Assembly: GCF_027947575.1 (NCBI RefSeq)
Contig: NZ_CP116256.1
Coordinates: 1,798,001-1,862,000 of the forward strand
DNA from: Streptomyces rubrogriseus
Lineage (GTDB): Bacteria; Actinomycetota; Actinomycetes; Streptomycetales; Streptomycetaceae
DNA: 64,000 bases
Direction of reading: 5' to 3'
Each line of letters begins with the position of its first letter. Within the stretch, counting starts at the first letter, position 1. The position numbers and the translations under genes were made by a program. The notes under the pieces were generated by a model. That model was not told where the DNA came from. It made no database searches and worked only from the letters and a program-made list of their open reading frames with translations. Positions 58,005 through 64,000 of the stretch are shown one piece after another.

Positions 58005-59192
58005 CACCAGCGCCTGGCCCGCCACCACCAGCAGCACCTGCTCGCACTCGGCCGCGAACGCCGCGTTCAGGCGGCCGAGTTCGTCGCGGTAGCGGCGGCC
58101 GGACGCCGTGGCCGGGACGATGCCCGAACCGACCTCGTTCGACACCGCCACCAGCGTGCGGCGGGTGTCGCGGACCGCCCGGGTCAGTTCCCGCACCCGG
58201 TCCCGCAGCGCCCGTTCGCCGCCGTCGGCCCACTCCTCGTCGTCCCACGCGCCGACCGCGTCCATCGCGTCCGTCAGCCACAGGGACAGGCAGTCGACGA
58301 GGAGGGGCGGGCCCTCGTCCTTCAGGAGGGGGACCAGGTCGCAGGTCTCGGCGGTCCGCCACGAACCGGGGCGGCGTTCCCGGTGCGCGCCGACCCGGGC
58401 CGCCCATTCGGTGTCGCCGTTGCGGGAGCCGCCGGTGGCCACGTAGAGGACGTCGGGGAAGGGTTCGAGGCGGCGTTCCGCCTCCACCGACTTGCCCGAC
58501 CGGGCACCGCCCAGGACCAGGGTGCGCCGCGGGACGTCGGGCACGTCCTCGTACGAGCCCACCGTCAGCGTCGTGCCGTCCGGCACCGCCCGTGCGCCCG
58601 CCGCCGCGAGCCGCCGCGCCAGCTCCCGGCCCGGCGGCACGTCGTGGTCCAGGTGGACGGCGACGACGTCCGTCGTCGGGCCCGCCGCGCCCACCGCCCG
58701 CAGCCGCGCCAGCGCGTCCGGCCGCCCCACGACGTCCGCGAGGACCAGGTCGTACGGCTCGGCGGGCTCCTCCAGGCCCGCCGGGGCGCCGCCCGGCGGC
58801 ACGTAGAGGAGCCGCCGACCGTCGGGTCCCGTCACGGCGTAACCCGTCCCCGGCGCGTCCAGCGCCACCGCCCGCACCCGGTGCCCGGTCAGCAGCGCCA
58901 GCTCCCGGCCGTCCGGCACCCGGCCCGGCTGCGGCAGCCCGGCCGGCACCTCCACGGCGGGGCCGTCGTGAGGGTGGGAGAGCAGCACCTGCCGTACGCC
59001 GGACAGGGAGTGCCCGGCCCTGGCGGCGGCGAACGCGGCGCCGGGCGTCAGGTCGAGCAGCAGCGCGCCGTCCACCAGCAGCGCGGTCGCCGCACGCGCG
59101 TCCTCGCCCTGCGCCGCGGCACAGGCCGCGCAGGGACAGTCGGGGCGGGGGAGTCCCGCGGGGGCACCGGTGCCGAGCAGAGTCACGTCCAC
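57993..59192 (-). CDS. cobU: Bifunctional MBL-fold / CobU adenosylcobinamide kinase-guanylyltransferase fusion
   Basis: The 399-residue protein joins a metallo-beta-lactamase-like N-terminal domain (about 1-215) to CobU (about 225-399). The MBL part has LLGTGAPAGLPRPDCPCAAC and a degenerate LLSHPHDGPAVEV. The CobU part has the P-loop LVLGGARSGKSVEAER, ATGGSRNGDTEW and VSNEVGSGIVP. CobU phosphorylates and GMP-caps adenosylcobinamide. GTG 59192 is used; GTG 59213 is also possible. The N-terminal domain may process a precursor, but its metal motif is altered. It is tail-to-tail with the methyltransferase gene. Confidence 0.92.
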   Translation of the reverse strand: MDVTLLGTGAPAGLPRPDCPCAACAAAQGEDARAATALLVDGALLLDLTPGAAFAAARAGHSLSGVRQVLLSHPHDGPAVEVPAGLPQPGRVPDGRELALLTGHRVRAVALDAPGTGYAVTGPDGRRLLYVPPGGAPAGLEEPAEPYDLVLADVVGRPDALARLRAVGAAGPTTDVVAVHLDHDVPPGRELARRLAAAGARAVPDGTTLTVGSYEDVPDVPRRTLVLGGARSGKSVEAERRLEPFPDVLYVATGGSRNGDTEWAARVGAHRERRPGSWRTAETCDLVPLLKDEGPPLLVDCLSLWLTDAMDAVGAWDDEEWADGGERALRDRVRELTRAVRDTRRTLVAVSNEVGSGIVPATASGRRYRDELGRLNAAFAAECEQVLLVVAGQALVLRG

Positions 59193-59235
59193 GCACCGAT
59201 TTTCGCCGGTCACCCGGCGACATGCGCGCCCGAGT

Positions 59236-59278
59236 CCCCCGGGGGGCGGGTGCCGCGACCGTTCCCGCCCCCCGGGGG
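59236..59278. terminator. Perfect 15-bp inverted repeat between divergent genes
   Basis: CCCCCGGGGGGCGGG (59236-59250) and CCCGCCCCCCGGGGG (59264-59278) are exact complements with a 13-nt loop. It lies between the divergent cobU and 59403 genes, so it is not at a normal terminator position; it may stop one transcript or be a repeat-derived hairpin. Confidence 0.5.
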
Positions 59279-59402
59279 TCCCCCTGCGGGGCCTTCTCCC
59301 CTGGCCTTCTACGGTGCGCCCGGTTCAGCGCATAGGCTGCGGGCGGAGGGCGGATCAAGATCCGGCTTCCGCTCTGCATGTGCTCACATCTTGGAGGCGT
59401 AC

Positions 59403-59651
59403 ATGGCGGCATGGACGTGGCGGTTCGAGACGGCCGACGGGACGGAGGTCCAGCCCGCGGTGCAGCCCGAGGAGTTCACCACGCAAGGGGACGCCGAGTC
59501 CTGGATCGGGGAGCAGTGGAAGGACCTCCGGGAGGGCGGCACCGACCAGGTGCGGCTCTTCGAGGACTCCACCGAGATCTACGGCCCGATGAGCCTGCAC
59601 GCCGAGGAGGCGGAGGCCGATGCCGAGGCCGAGGCGGGGACCGAGGCCTGA
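59403..59651 (+). CDS. Small acidic conserved hypothetical protein
   Basis: The 82-residue acidic protein begins MAAWTWRFETADGTEVQP and ends with a Glu/Ala-rich tail. The core (TTQGDAESWIGEQWKDLREG, then VRLFEDSTEIYGPMSLH) is highly conserved in Streptomyces as far as I recall. GGAGG lies 6 nt upstream of ATG 59403. It has no signal peptide or membrane segment. It is divergent from cobU and convergent with a protease gene. Function is unknown. Confidence 0.85.
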   Translation: MAAWTWRFETADGTEVQPAVQPEEFTTQGDAESWIGEQWKDLREGGTDQVRLFEDSTEIYGPMSLHAEEAEADAEAEAGTEA

Positions 59652-59681
59652 GGCCCGGGGGCGGGGGCGGCCCCGCCCCCG

Positions 59682-60770
59682 TCACTGCTCGCCGAGCGTC
59701 ACCTCGGCCGTGTGCTCCTTGCCGTCCCGGGTGTACGTCACCTTCGTCCGGTCGCCCGGCCGCATCGACGCCAGCGCCTCGGACAGCGAGGTGATGGTGG
59801 TGATGTCCGTGTCGCCGAGCTTCACGAGGACGTCCCCGGGACGCAGACCGGCGTCGTCGGCGGCCCCGCCGTCGCTCACCTCCACGACGGCCACCCCGGC
59901 CGGGCGGTAGCTGTCGTCCACGACCGTGCGGGCGGTGATGCCCAGCGCGGCCCGGCCCGAGTCGGTGACCTTGCCGTCCCTGACGATCTGCCCGGCCACC
60001 GTCGTCACCATCGACGCCGGGATCGCGAACCCGATGCCGGGCGCCGCGCTGTCGCCGAGGCCCGGATCGGTCGCCGCCAGCGTCGGGATGCCGATCACCT
60101 GCCCGTCCAGGTTCACCAGCGCGCCCCCGCTGTTGCCCGGGTTGATGGCCGCCGACGTCTGCACCATGTTGGCGATGGTCGCGCCCGTGCCGCCGCCGCT
60201 GCTGCCCTCCGTCACGGTGCGCCCGGTCGCCGACACGATGCCCTGCGTCACGCTGGAGGACAGGCCGAGCGGCGAGCCCATCGCCAGCACGATCTGCCCC
60301 ACCTCGACCTTCGCGGAGTCCGCGAACCGGGCCGCCTTCATGCCCTCGGGCACCTTGTCGAGCTTGATGACCGCCAGGTCCTGCTCCGGGTAGGAGGAGA
60401 CCAGCTTCGCGGTCAGGGCGCCCTCGGTGCGGGCCGTCGTCACCCGGAAGGACTTCGCGTCCCCGACGACGTGCGCGTTGGTGACGACGTGTCCCTTGTC
60501 GTCGTACACGACCCCCGACCCCAGGGAGTCGCCCGCCTGGATCTGTACGACCGACGGCAGTACGTCCTTGATCACCCGCTCGTAGTCGGCCTCCAGCTCA
60601 CTGGCCGCGCGCGGCGCCGCGGCCTGCGCCGTGTCGCCCTCCCGTGCGCTCCCCGAACCCCGGTCGGTCCCCGCACCGGCGTCGGAACAGCCGGTCGCCA
60701 GCAACAGGACGCAGGCCGGTACGGCCACCGGAGCGAGCAGACGACGCAGACGGGTGCGGGAAGTGTCCAT
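59682..60770 (-). CDS. HtrA/DegP-like serine protease lipoprotein with PDZ domain
   Basis: The 362-residue exported protease has a signal and lipobox LLLATGCSDAG (Cys near 28). The trypsin-like domain has His in VTNAHVVGD, Asp in EQDLAVIKL and Ser in INPGNSGGALV. A C-terminal PDZ domain (GRAALGITARTVVDDS, then DDAGLRPGDVLVKLG) follows. It should degrade misfolded extracytoplasmic proteins. ATG 60770 begins MDTSRTRLRRLL. It adds to the MarP-like enzyme at 39.2 kb as a second envelope protease in this window. Confidence 0.95.
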   Translation of the reverse strand: MDTSRTRLRRLLAPVAVPACVLLLATGCSDAGAGTDRGSGSAREGDTAQAAAPRAASELEADYERVIKDVLPSVVQIQAGDSLGSGVVYDDKGHVVTNAHVVGDAKSFRVTTARTEGALTAKLVSSYPEQDLAVIKLDKVPEGMKAARFADSAKVEVGQIVLAMGSPLGLSSSVTQGIVSATGRTVTEGSSGGGTGATIANMVQTSAAINPGNSGGALVNLDGQVIGIPTLAATDPGLGDSAAPGIGFAIPASMVTTVAGQIVRDGKVTDSGRAALGITARTVVDDSYRPAGVAVVEVSDGGAADDAGLRPGDVLVKLGDTDITTITSLSEALASMRPGDRTKVTYTRDGKEHTAEVTLGEQ

Positions 60771-60870
60771 GGGCCGAGTCTCACCGCGTCCCCGGCGCCC
60801 GGCGCCCGGTGCACACCCGAACGGGCGCCGGGGCCGGGCCGGTGGCGGTACCGGGCCGGTGGGGCAGGAG

Positions 60871-61659
60871 CTAGCCGCGCACCCCGCACAGGTGCAGCAG
60901 CGCCGCGACCGAGCGGTACGGGTCCGTCCGGCCGGCCCGCTCCTCGGCGGCCAGCAGGGCTTCGAGGTCCGCGGGGGGTGCGGCACCGTCGGGCGCCGTG
61001 TCCGTGAAGACCCGCACGCCGTACCAGGTGTGCAGCGGCGCGCCGATGCCCGCGAGCTTCGCCGTCAGCGTCGCCAGCCGGTCCGCGCGGACGTCGAGGC
61101 CCAGGCGGTTGCGGTAGCTCGTGGTGTCGAAGGCGGCCAGCGCCCCCGGCCAGTCGCCGTGCAGGCCGGGGCGGAGCGCGAGCGCGTCGCCGTTGCGCAC
61201 CACGAGCGACAGCAGACCGCCGGGCGCGAGCATCCTGGCCAGCCCCGCCAGCAGCGGGTCGGGCTCCTCGACGTACATGAGCACGCCGTGGCACAGCACC
61301 ACGTCGAAGCTGCCCGGCAGGAAGTGCACACCGGTGTCCCGGCCGTCGCCCTCGACGATCCGCATCCGCTCCCGGATGCCCTCGGGCTGGCCGGCCAGGG
61401 CGTCACGCGCGGCGGCGATCATCGTCGCGTCCCGCTCCACGCCGGTCACCTGGTGCCCGGCCCGTGCCAGCCGCAGCGCCTGGGTGCCCTGGCCCATTCC
61501 GACGTCGAGCACGCGCAGCCGCCGCCCCACGGCGAAACGCCCGGCTATCTGCTCGTCCAGCTGCCGGGCCACCAGCTCCTGCCGTACGACGTTGCGAAGC
61601 CCGGACAGTCCCGCCGTCCAGGCCTCGGCCGCGCCCTCGGTGAACGGCGTCGTGCTCAG
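60871..61659 (-). CDS. SAM-dependent methyltransferase, probable CTG start
   Basis: The 262-residue methyltransferase has VLDVGMGQGTQALRLARAG (motif I, about 48-66) and FDVVLCHGVLMYVEEPDP (near 120), with APGGLLSLVV near 143. No ATG, GTG or TTG lies near the domain start: the frame has CTG at 61659 (LSTTPFTEGAAEAW), with GGGGAG 5 nt upstream, overlapping the stop of the preceding gene (CTGA). This looks like a rare CTG start, or a mutated ATG. The substrate is unknown. Confidence 0.8.
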   Translation of the reverse strand: MSTTPFTEGAAEAWTAGLSGLRNVVRQELVARQLDEQIAGRFAVGRRLRVLDVGMGQGTQALRLARAGHQVTGVERDATMIAAARDALAGQPEGIRERMRIVEGDGRDTGVHFLPGSFDVVLCHGVLMYVEEPDPLLAGLARMLAPGGLLSLVVRNGDALALRPGLHGDWPGALAAFDTTSYRNRLGLDVRADRLATLTAKLAGIGAPLHTWYGVRVFTDTAPDGAAPPADLEALLAAEERAGRTDPYRSVAALLHLCGVRG

Positions 61660-62255
61660 GGCCGCTCCCCACGCTTGACCTGCGGCTTGGGCAGCCGCAG
61701 CCGGCGCATCTGGAGCGAGCGCATCAGCGCGTACGCGACCGCACCGCGGCGGCGCTCGTCCGGGAAGCGCTCCGCGAGCCGCTTCTTCAGCCGGAAGCCG
61801 GTGACGATCGAGTCCAGCACGATCAGCACGATCACGACCAGCCACAGCAGCAGCGCGACGTTCTGCAGCGACGCCACCCGGATCATGCTCAGCACGAGGA
61901 TGATCACGGCCATCGGCAGGAAGTACTCCGCGATGTTGAACCGCGAGTCGACGAAGTCGCGCGCGAACTTGCGGACCGGGCCCTTGTCGCGGGCCGGCAG
62001 GTACCGCTCGTCGCCCTTGGCCAGCGCCTCGCGCTGCCGGGCCATCGCGGTCCGCCGCTCCTCGCGCTGCCGCTTGGCGGCGTCCTTGCGGGTCATCGGC
62101 GTATTGGCGACGCTGCGGCGCTGGGACTGGGCCACACTGCGCTTGGGCGTGGGCCTGCCCTTCGGGGCCTGCGGGTCACGGGGCTGATTGGAGTCGGTCA
62201 CCTGCGCGCTGACGGCGCTCTGGGCCTTCTCATCCTTGGCACGGCTACGGAACAC
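61656..62255 (-). CDS. DUF3043 membrane protein
   Basis: The 199-residue protein matches the actinobacterial DUF3043 family. It has a basic N-terminal half (PKGRPTPKRSVAQSQRRSVA, KDAAKRQREERRTAMARQREAL), then two transmembrane helices (about 115-160, FLPMAVIILVLSMIRVASL and LLLWLVVIVLIVLDSIV) and a basic tail RRLRLPKPQVKRGERP. Its role is unknown. GTG 62255 is the probable start. It is divergent from pspA and overlaps the following methyltransferase gene by 4 bp. Confidence 0.88.
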   Translation of the reverse strand: MFRSRAKDEKAQSAVSAQVTDSNQPRDPQAPKGRPTPKRSVAQSQRRSVANTPMTRKDAAKRQREERRTAMARQREALAKGDERYLPARDKGPVRKFARDFVDSRFNIAEYFLPMAVIILVLSMIRVASLQNVALLLWLVVIVLIVLDSIVTGFRLKKRLAERFPDERRRGAVAYALMRSLQMRRLRLPKPQVKRGERP

Positions 62256-62565
62256 AAAACCCAAGGGTACGTGGTGCGGGGGTGTGGGCCCCAGTCCGGT
62301 GGGGAACGATCCGGCAACGCCGGTCGTCTGTATGGGGACAGAGCGGATGTACGGAGCGGATGCCGCGTACAGCCCCGGACACCGGGATTTTCCGGACAAC
62401 CCGGGGAGCACCTACTCCCTGCGCCGGACGGGGAACGTACGCAGTCGTCCTTGGGGATGAGCGCATCCGTCCCCGAACAGTGCGGTAATGGATGCAGGGC
62501 CCGTACTGTGGGTTCTGTTGCAGTCGCTGGAGCTGGAGTCGGTCAGAAGGGGGCGCGCGAAGCCC
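62256..62565. other. 310-bp divergent promoter region of pspA and the DUF3043 gene
   Basis: It holds a TACTGT hexamer (62504-62509) as a possible -10 for pspA, and short imperfect palindromes such as CCCGGACACCGGG. I see no clear known operator and no additional gene. Confidence 0.5.
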
Positions 62566-63375
62566 ATGAGCGGTGTCATGAAGCGTATGGGGATGATCTT
62601 CCGCGCGAAGGCCAACAAGGCCCTTGACCGGGCCGAGGACCCGCGCGAAACCCTCGATTACTCGTACCAGAAACAGCTGGAGCTGCTGCAGAAGGTGCGC
62701 CGCGGCGTCGCCGACGTGGCGACCAGCCGCAAGCGGCTGGAGCTGCAGCTCAACCAGCTCCAGTCCCAGTCGGGCAAGCTGGAGGACCAGGGCCGCAAGG
62801 CGCTGGCGCTGGGCCGCGAGGATCTGGCCCGCGAGGCGCTCTCCCGGCGCGCCGCGCTCCAGCAGCAGGTCACCGACCTGGAGACGCAGCACGCGACCCT
62901 CCAGGGCGAGGAGGAGAAGCTCACCCTTGCGGCCCAGCGCCTCCAGGCCAAGGTGGACGCCTTCCGCACGAAGAAGGAGACCATCAAGGCCACCTACACG
63001 GCGGCCCAGGCGCAGACCCGCATCGGCGAGGCGTTCTCCGGCATCTCCGAGGAGATGGGCGACGTCGGCCTGGCCATCCAGCGGGCCGAGGACAAGACCG
63101 CCCAGCTCCAGGCCCGGGCCGGCGCCATCGACGAGCTGCTCGCCTCCGGCGCCCTCGACGACCAGTCCGGCATGCACAAGGACGACATCCAGGCCGAGCT
63201 GGACCGGCTCTCCGGTGGTACGGATGTAGAGCTGGAACTGCAGCGGATGAAGGCCGAGCTGGCCGGGGGCTCCACCTCCGACCGCCAGGCCATCGAGGGC
63301 GGCCAGGGACAGGGCCAGTCCGCGTCGCAGTCCCAGCAGCAGCCGCAGGACACCCCGCGCTTCGACAAGCAGTAG
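62566..63375 (+). CDS. pspA: Phage shock protein A family protein
   Basis: The 269-residue PspA/IM30 protein is almost wholly coiled coil. It starts MSGVMKRMGMIFRAKANKAL and runs through helices with ETLDYSYQKQLELLQKVRRG (about 29-48), AREALSRRAALQQQVTDLE and FSGISEEMGDVGLAIQRAED (about 163-182). The C-terminal tail is Gln-rich. PspA maintains membrane integrity under stress by forming ESCRT-III-like rods. Starts at 62566 or 62578 are both possible. It is followed by pspAA. Confidence 0.95.
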   Translation: MSGVMKRMGMIFRAKANKALDRAEDPRETLDYSYQKQLELLQKVRRGVADVATSRKRLELQLNQLQSQSGKLEDQGRKALALGREDLAREALSRRAALQQQVTDLETQHATLQGEEEKLTLAAQRLQAKVDAFRTKKETIKATYTAAQAQTRIGEAFSGISEEMGDVGLAIQRAEDKTAQLQARAGAIDELLASGALDDQSGMHKDDIQAELDRLSGGTDVELELQRMKAELAGGSTSDRQAIEGGQGQGQSASQSQQQPQDTPRFDKQ

Positions 63376-63396
63376 CCCACGGCTAGGAGGGCCGAC

Positions 63397-63681
63397 ATGA
63401 TCGTACGGATCATGGGGGAGGGACAGCTGACGCTGGCCGACGGCCGGCTCGGCGAGCTGAACAAGCTGGACGACGAACTCCTGGCCGAGATGGAGAACGG
63501 CGACGGCCCAGGCTTCCGCGCGACCCTCCAGGCCCTCCTGGCCAAGGTCCGCGAACTGGGCGAGCCCCTCCCGGACGACACCCTGGAGCCGTCCGACCTC
63601 ATCCTCCCGTCCCCGGACGCCACCCTGGAGGAGGTCCAGGAGCTCCTGAGCGACGACGGCCTCATTCCGGGCGGTGCGTGA
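63397..63681 (+). CDS. pspAA: PspA-associated protein PspAA
   Basis: The 94-residue protein matches PspAA: MIVRIMGEGQLTLADGRLGE, then LNKLDDELLAEMENGDG and a closing PSPDATLEEVQELLSDDG. It directly follows pspA with a 21-bp gap; TAGGAGGGC precedes the ATG. PspAA is a conserved partner of PspA in actinobacteria and cyanobacteria-like phyla; its role is probably in the PspA complex. With pspAB near htpX, three parts of the system lie in this window. Confidence 0.93.
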   Translation: MIVRIMGEGQLTLADGRLGELNKLDDELLAEMENGDGPGFRATLQALLAKVRELGEPLPDDTLEPSDLILPSPDATLEEVQELLSDDGLIPGGA

Positions 63682-63730
63682 CGAACGCGGGCGACCGCGT
63701 TCAGCCCGTGGGGGTGCCCCCTCTGGGGGA

Positions 63731-63790
63731 GTTTGAGGACGAGGCCCGTTCAGGGCCGAAGCGGGGGTCCGGGGGCGCAGCCCCCGGCCG
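63731..63790 (+). repeat. Dispersed GC-rich repeat downstream of pspAA (copy 2)
   Basis: GTTTGAGGACGAGGCCCGTT, then CAGGGCCGAAGCGGGGGTC and a GGGGGCGCAGCCCCC hairpin. It matches the reverse complement of 33341-33410 with small indels. It is preceded by a further C/G hairpin at 63708-63730. Confidence 0.7.
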
Positions 63791-63850
63791 ACGCCCACTG
63801 AACGCGGGCCCGGTCACAAGACACCCCCACTCCGGCTACCGTGAAAAACC

Positions 63851-64000
63851 GTGAGCACACTCGCGAGAGCCCGTTGCGTCTTCGGCGCCCACCCCTCCGC
63901 CATGGACACCGTCCTCGCGGTGGTCGTCCTGGTCTGCATGGTCGCCGGCTCCTTCGTGGACCCGCACGGTCCGGAGGGCGTCAGCTGGGGGCTGCGCACC
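63851..64000 (+). CDS. Start of a membrane protein gene (probable sensor histidine kinase), runs off the right edge
   Basis: GTG 63851 opens a frame to the window end (50 codons). The N terminus VSTLARARCVFGAHPSA is followed by a hydrophobic stretch VLAVVVLVCMVAGSFVDPHG. TACCGT lies 8 nt upstream, so the gene is probably leaderless. The kinase label rests mainly on the usual neighbourhood of pspAA and is uncertain. Confidence 0.5.
   Translation, partial: MSTLARARCVFGAHPSAMDTVLAVVVLVCMVAGSFVDPHGPEGVSWGLRT

Noticed and set aside
56057..59213. Cobalamin riboswitch before cobT or cobU
   Set aside because: No B12-box-like conserved loop or long structured leader is seen, and cobT appears leaderless.

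Overview
This window is chromosomal DNA from a Streptomyces or a very close actinomycete. The evidence is extreme G+C content with near-total G/C at third codon positions, frequent GTG starts, type I and type II glutamine synthetases together with actinobacterial GlnR boxes, MalR/GlnR/TetR/HxlR/GntR regulators, a PspA-PspAA pair, and short dispersed GC-rich repeats of the kind common in Streptomyces intergenic regions. From memory the gene order resembles the glnA/glnII - lipA/lipB - aceE core region of Streptomyces coelicolor. No tRNA, rRNA, CRISPR, prophage, transposase or plasmid feature was seen. It reads as stable core chromosome, with novelty mainly in repeats, regulatory palindromes and a few odd genes.

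Layout. 0-6.2 kb: end of a GH13 alpha-glucosidase and a giant secreted bifunctional alpha-amylase/pullulanase behind a perfect palindrome suited to MalR. 6.2-18.5 kb: a tautomerase-like gene; a TetR cluster with a diiron-like PF10118 protein and a flavin/2Fe-2S reductase; a membrane-anchored protein with a degenerate sigma-like N terminus; a TPR protein; a lipoprotein; a secreted DUF1996 protein; a NarL-type two-component pair; an SDR protein; and a stand-alone OmpR-type DNA-binding protein. 18.5-30.5 kb: nitrogen assimilation (glnII and glnA, each with a four-part GlnR box) interleaved with MarR, hydrolase, ArsC-like, HTH_42, PspAB-htpX and HxlR-SDR genes. 30.5-34.2 kb: RDD and DUF4191 membrane proteins, then lipA and lipB.

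34.4-43.5 kb: an NsdA-like regulator, a frameshifted FAD oxidoreductase, a TIGR01777 epimerase with a His/Asp pentapeptide tract, a GNAT, a membrane-anchored serine protease, a peptidoglycan-recognition amidase, a DUF4240 protein, the first copy of a long structured repeat, and a WYL regulator. 43.6-52.7 kb: aceE (E1), a GntR regulator, an E2 gene with two lipoyl domains split by an apparent frameshift, lpd (E3) and pepA. Together with lipA/lipB this covers synthesis and use of lipoyl groups in central metabolism. 52.9-59.2 kb: a GH114-type lipoprotein and late cobalamin genes (cobS, cobT, MBL-CobU fusion), with the second repeat copy between a membrane protein gene and cobT. 59.4-64 kb: a small acidic protein, an HtrA-like lipoprotein protease, a methyltransferase that may start at CTG, a DUF3043 protein, pspA-pspAA and the start of a further membrane protein gene.

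The most unusual feature is the pair of long near-identical intergenic repeats (about 42.07-42.48 kb and 55.40-56.03 kb). Both are in the same orientation. They share a conserved long hairpin and a short 3' hairpin, and copy B carries a 51-bp tandem expansion. I do not recognise this element. Two apparent frameshifts in GC homopolymer-rich stretches (about 36.95 kb and 49.0 kb) may be assembly errors.
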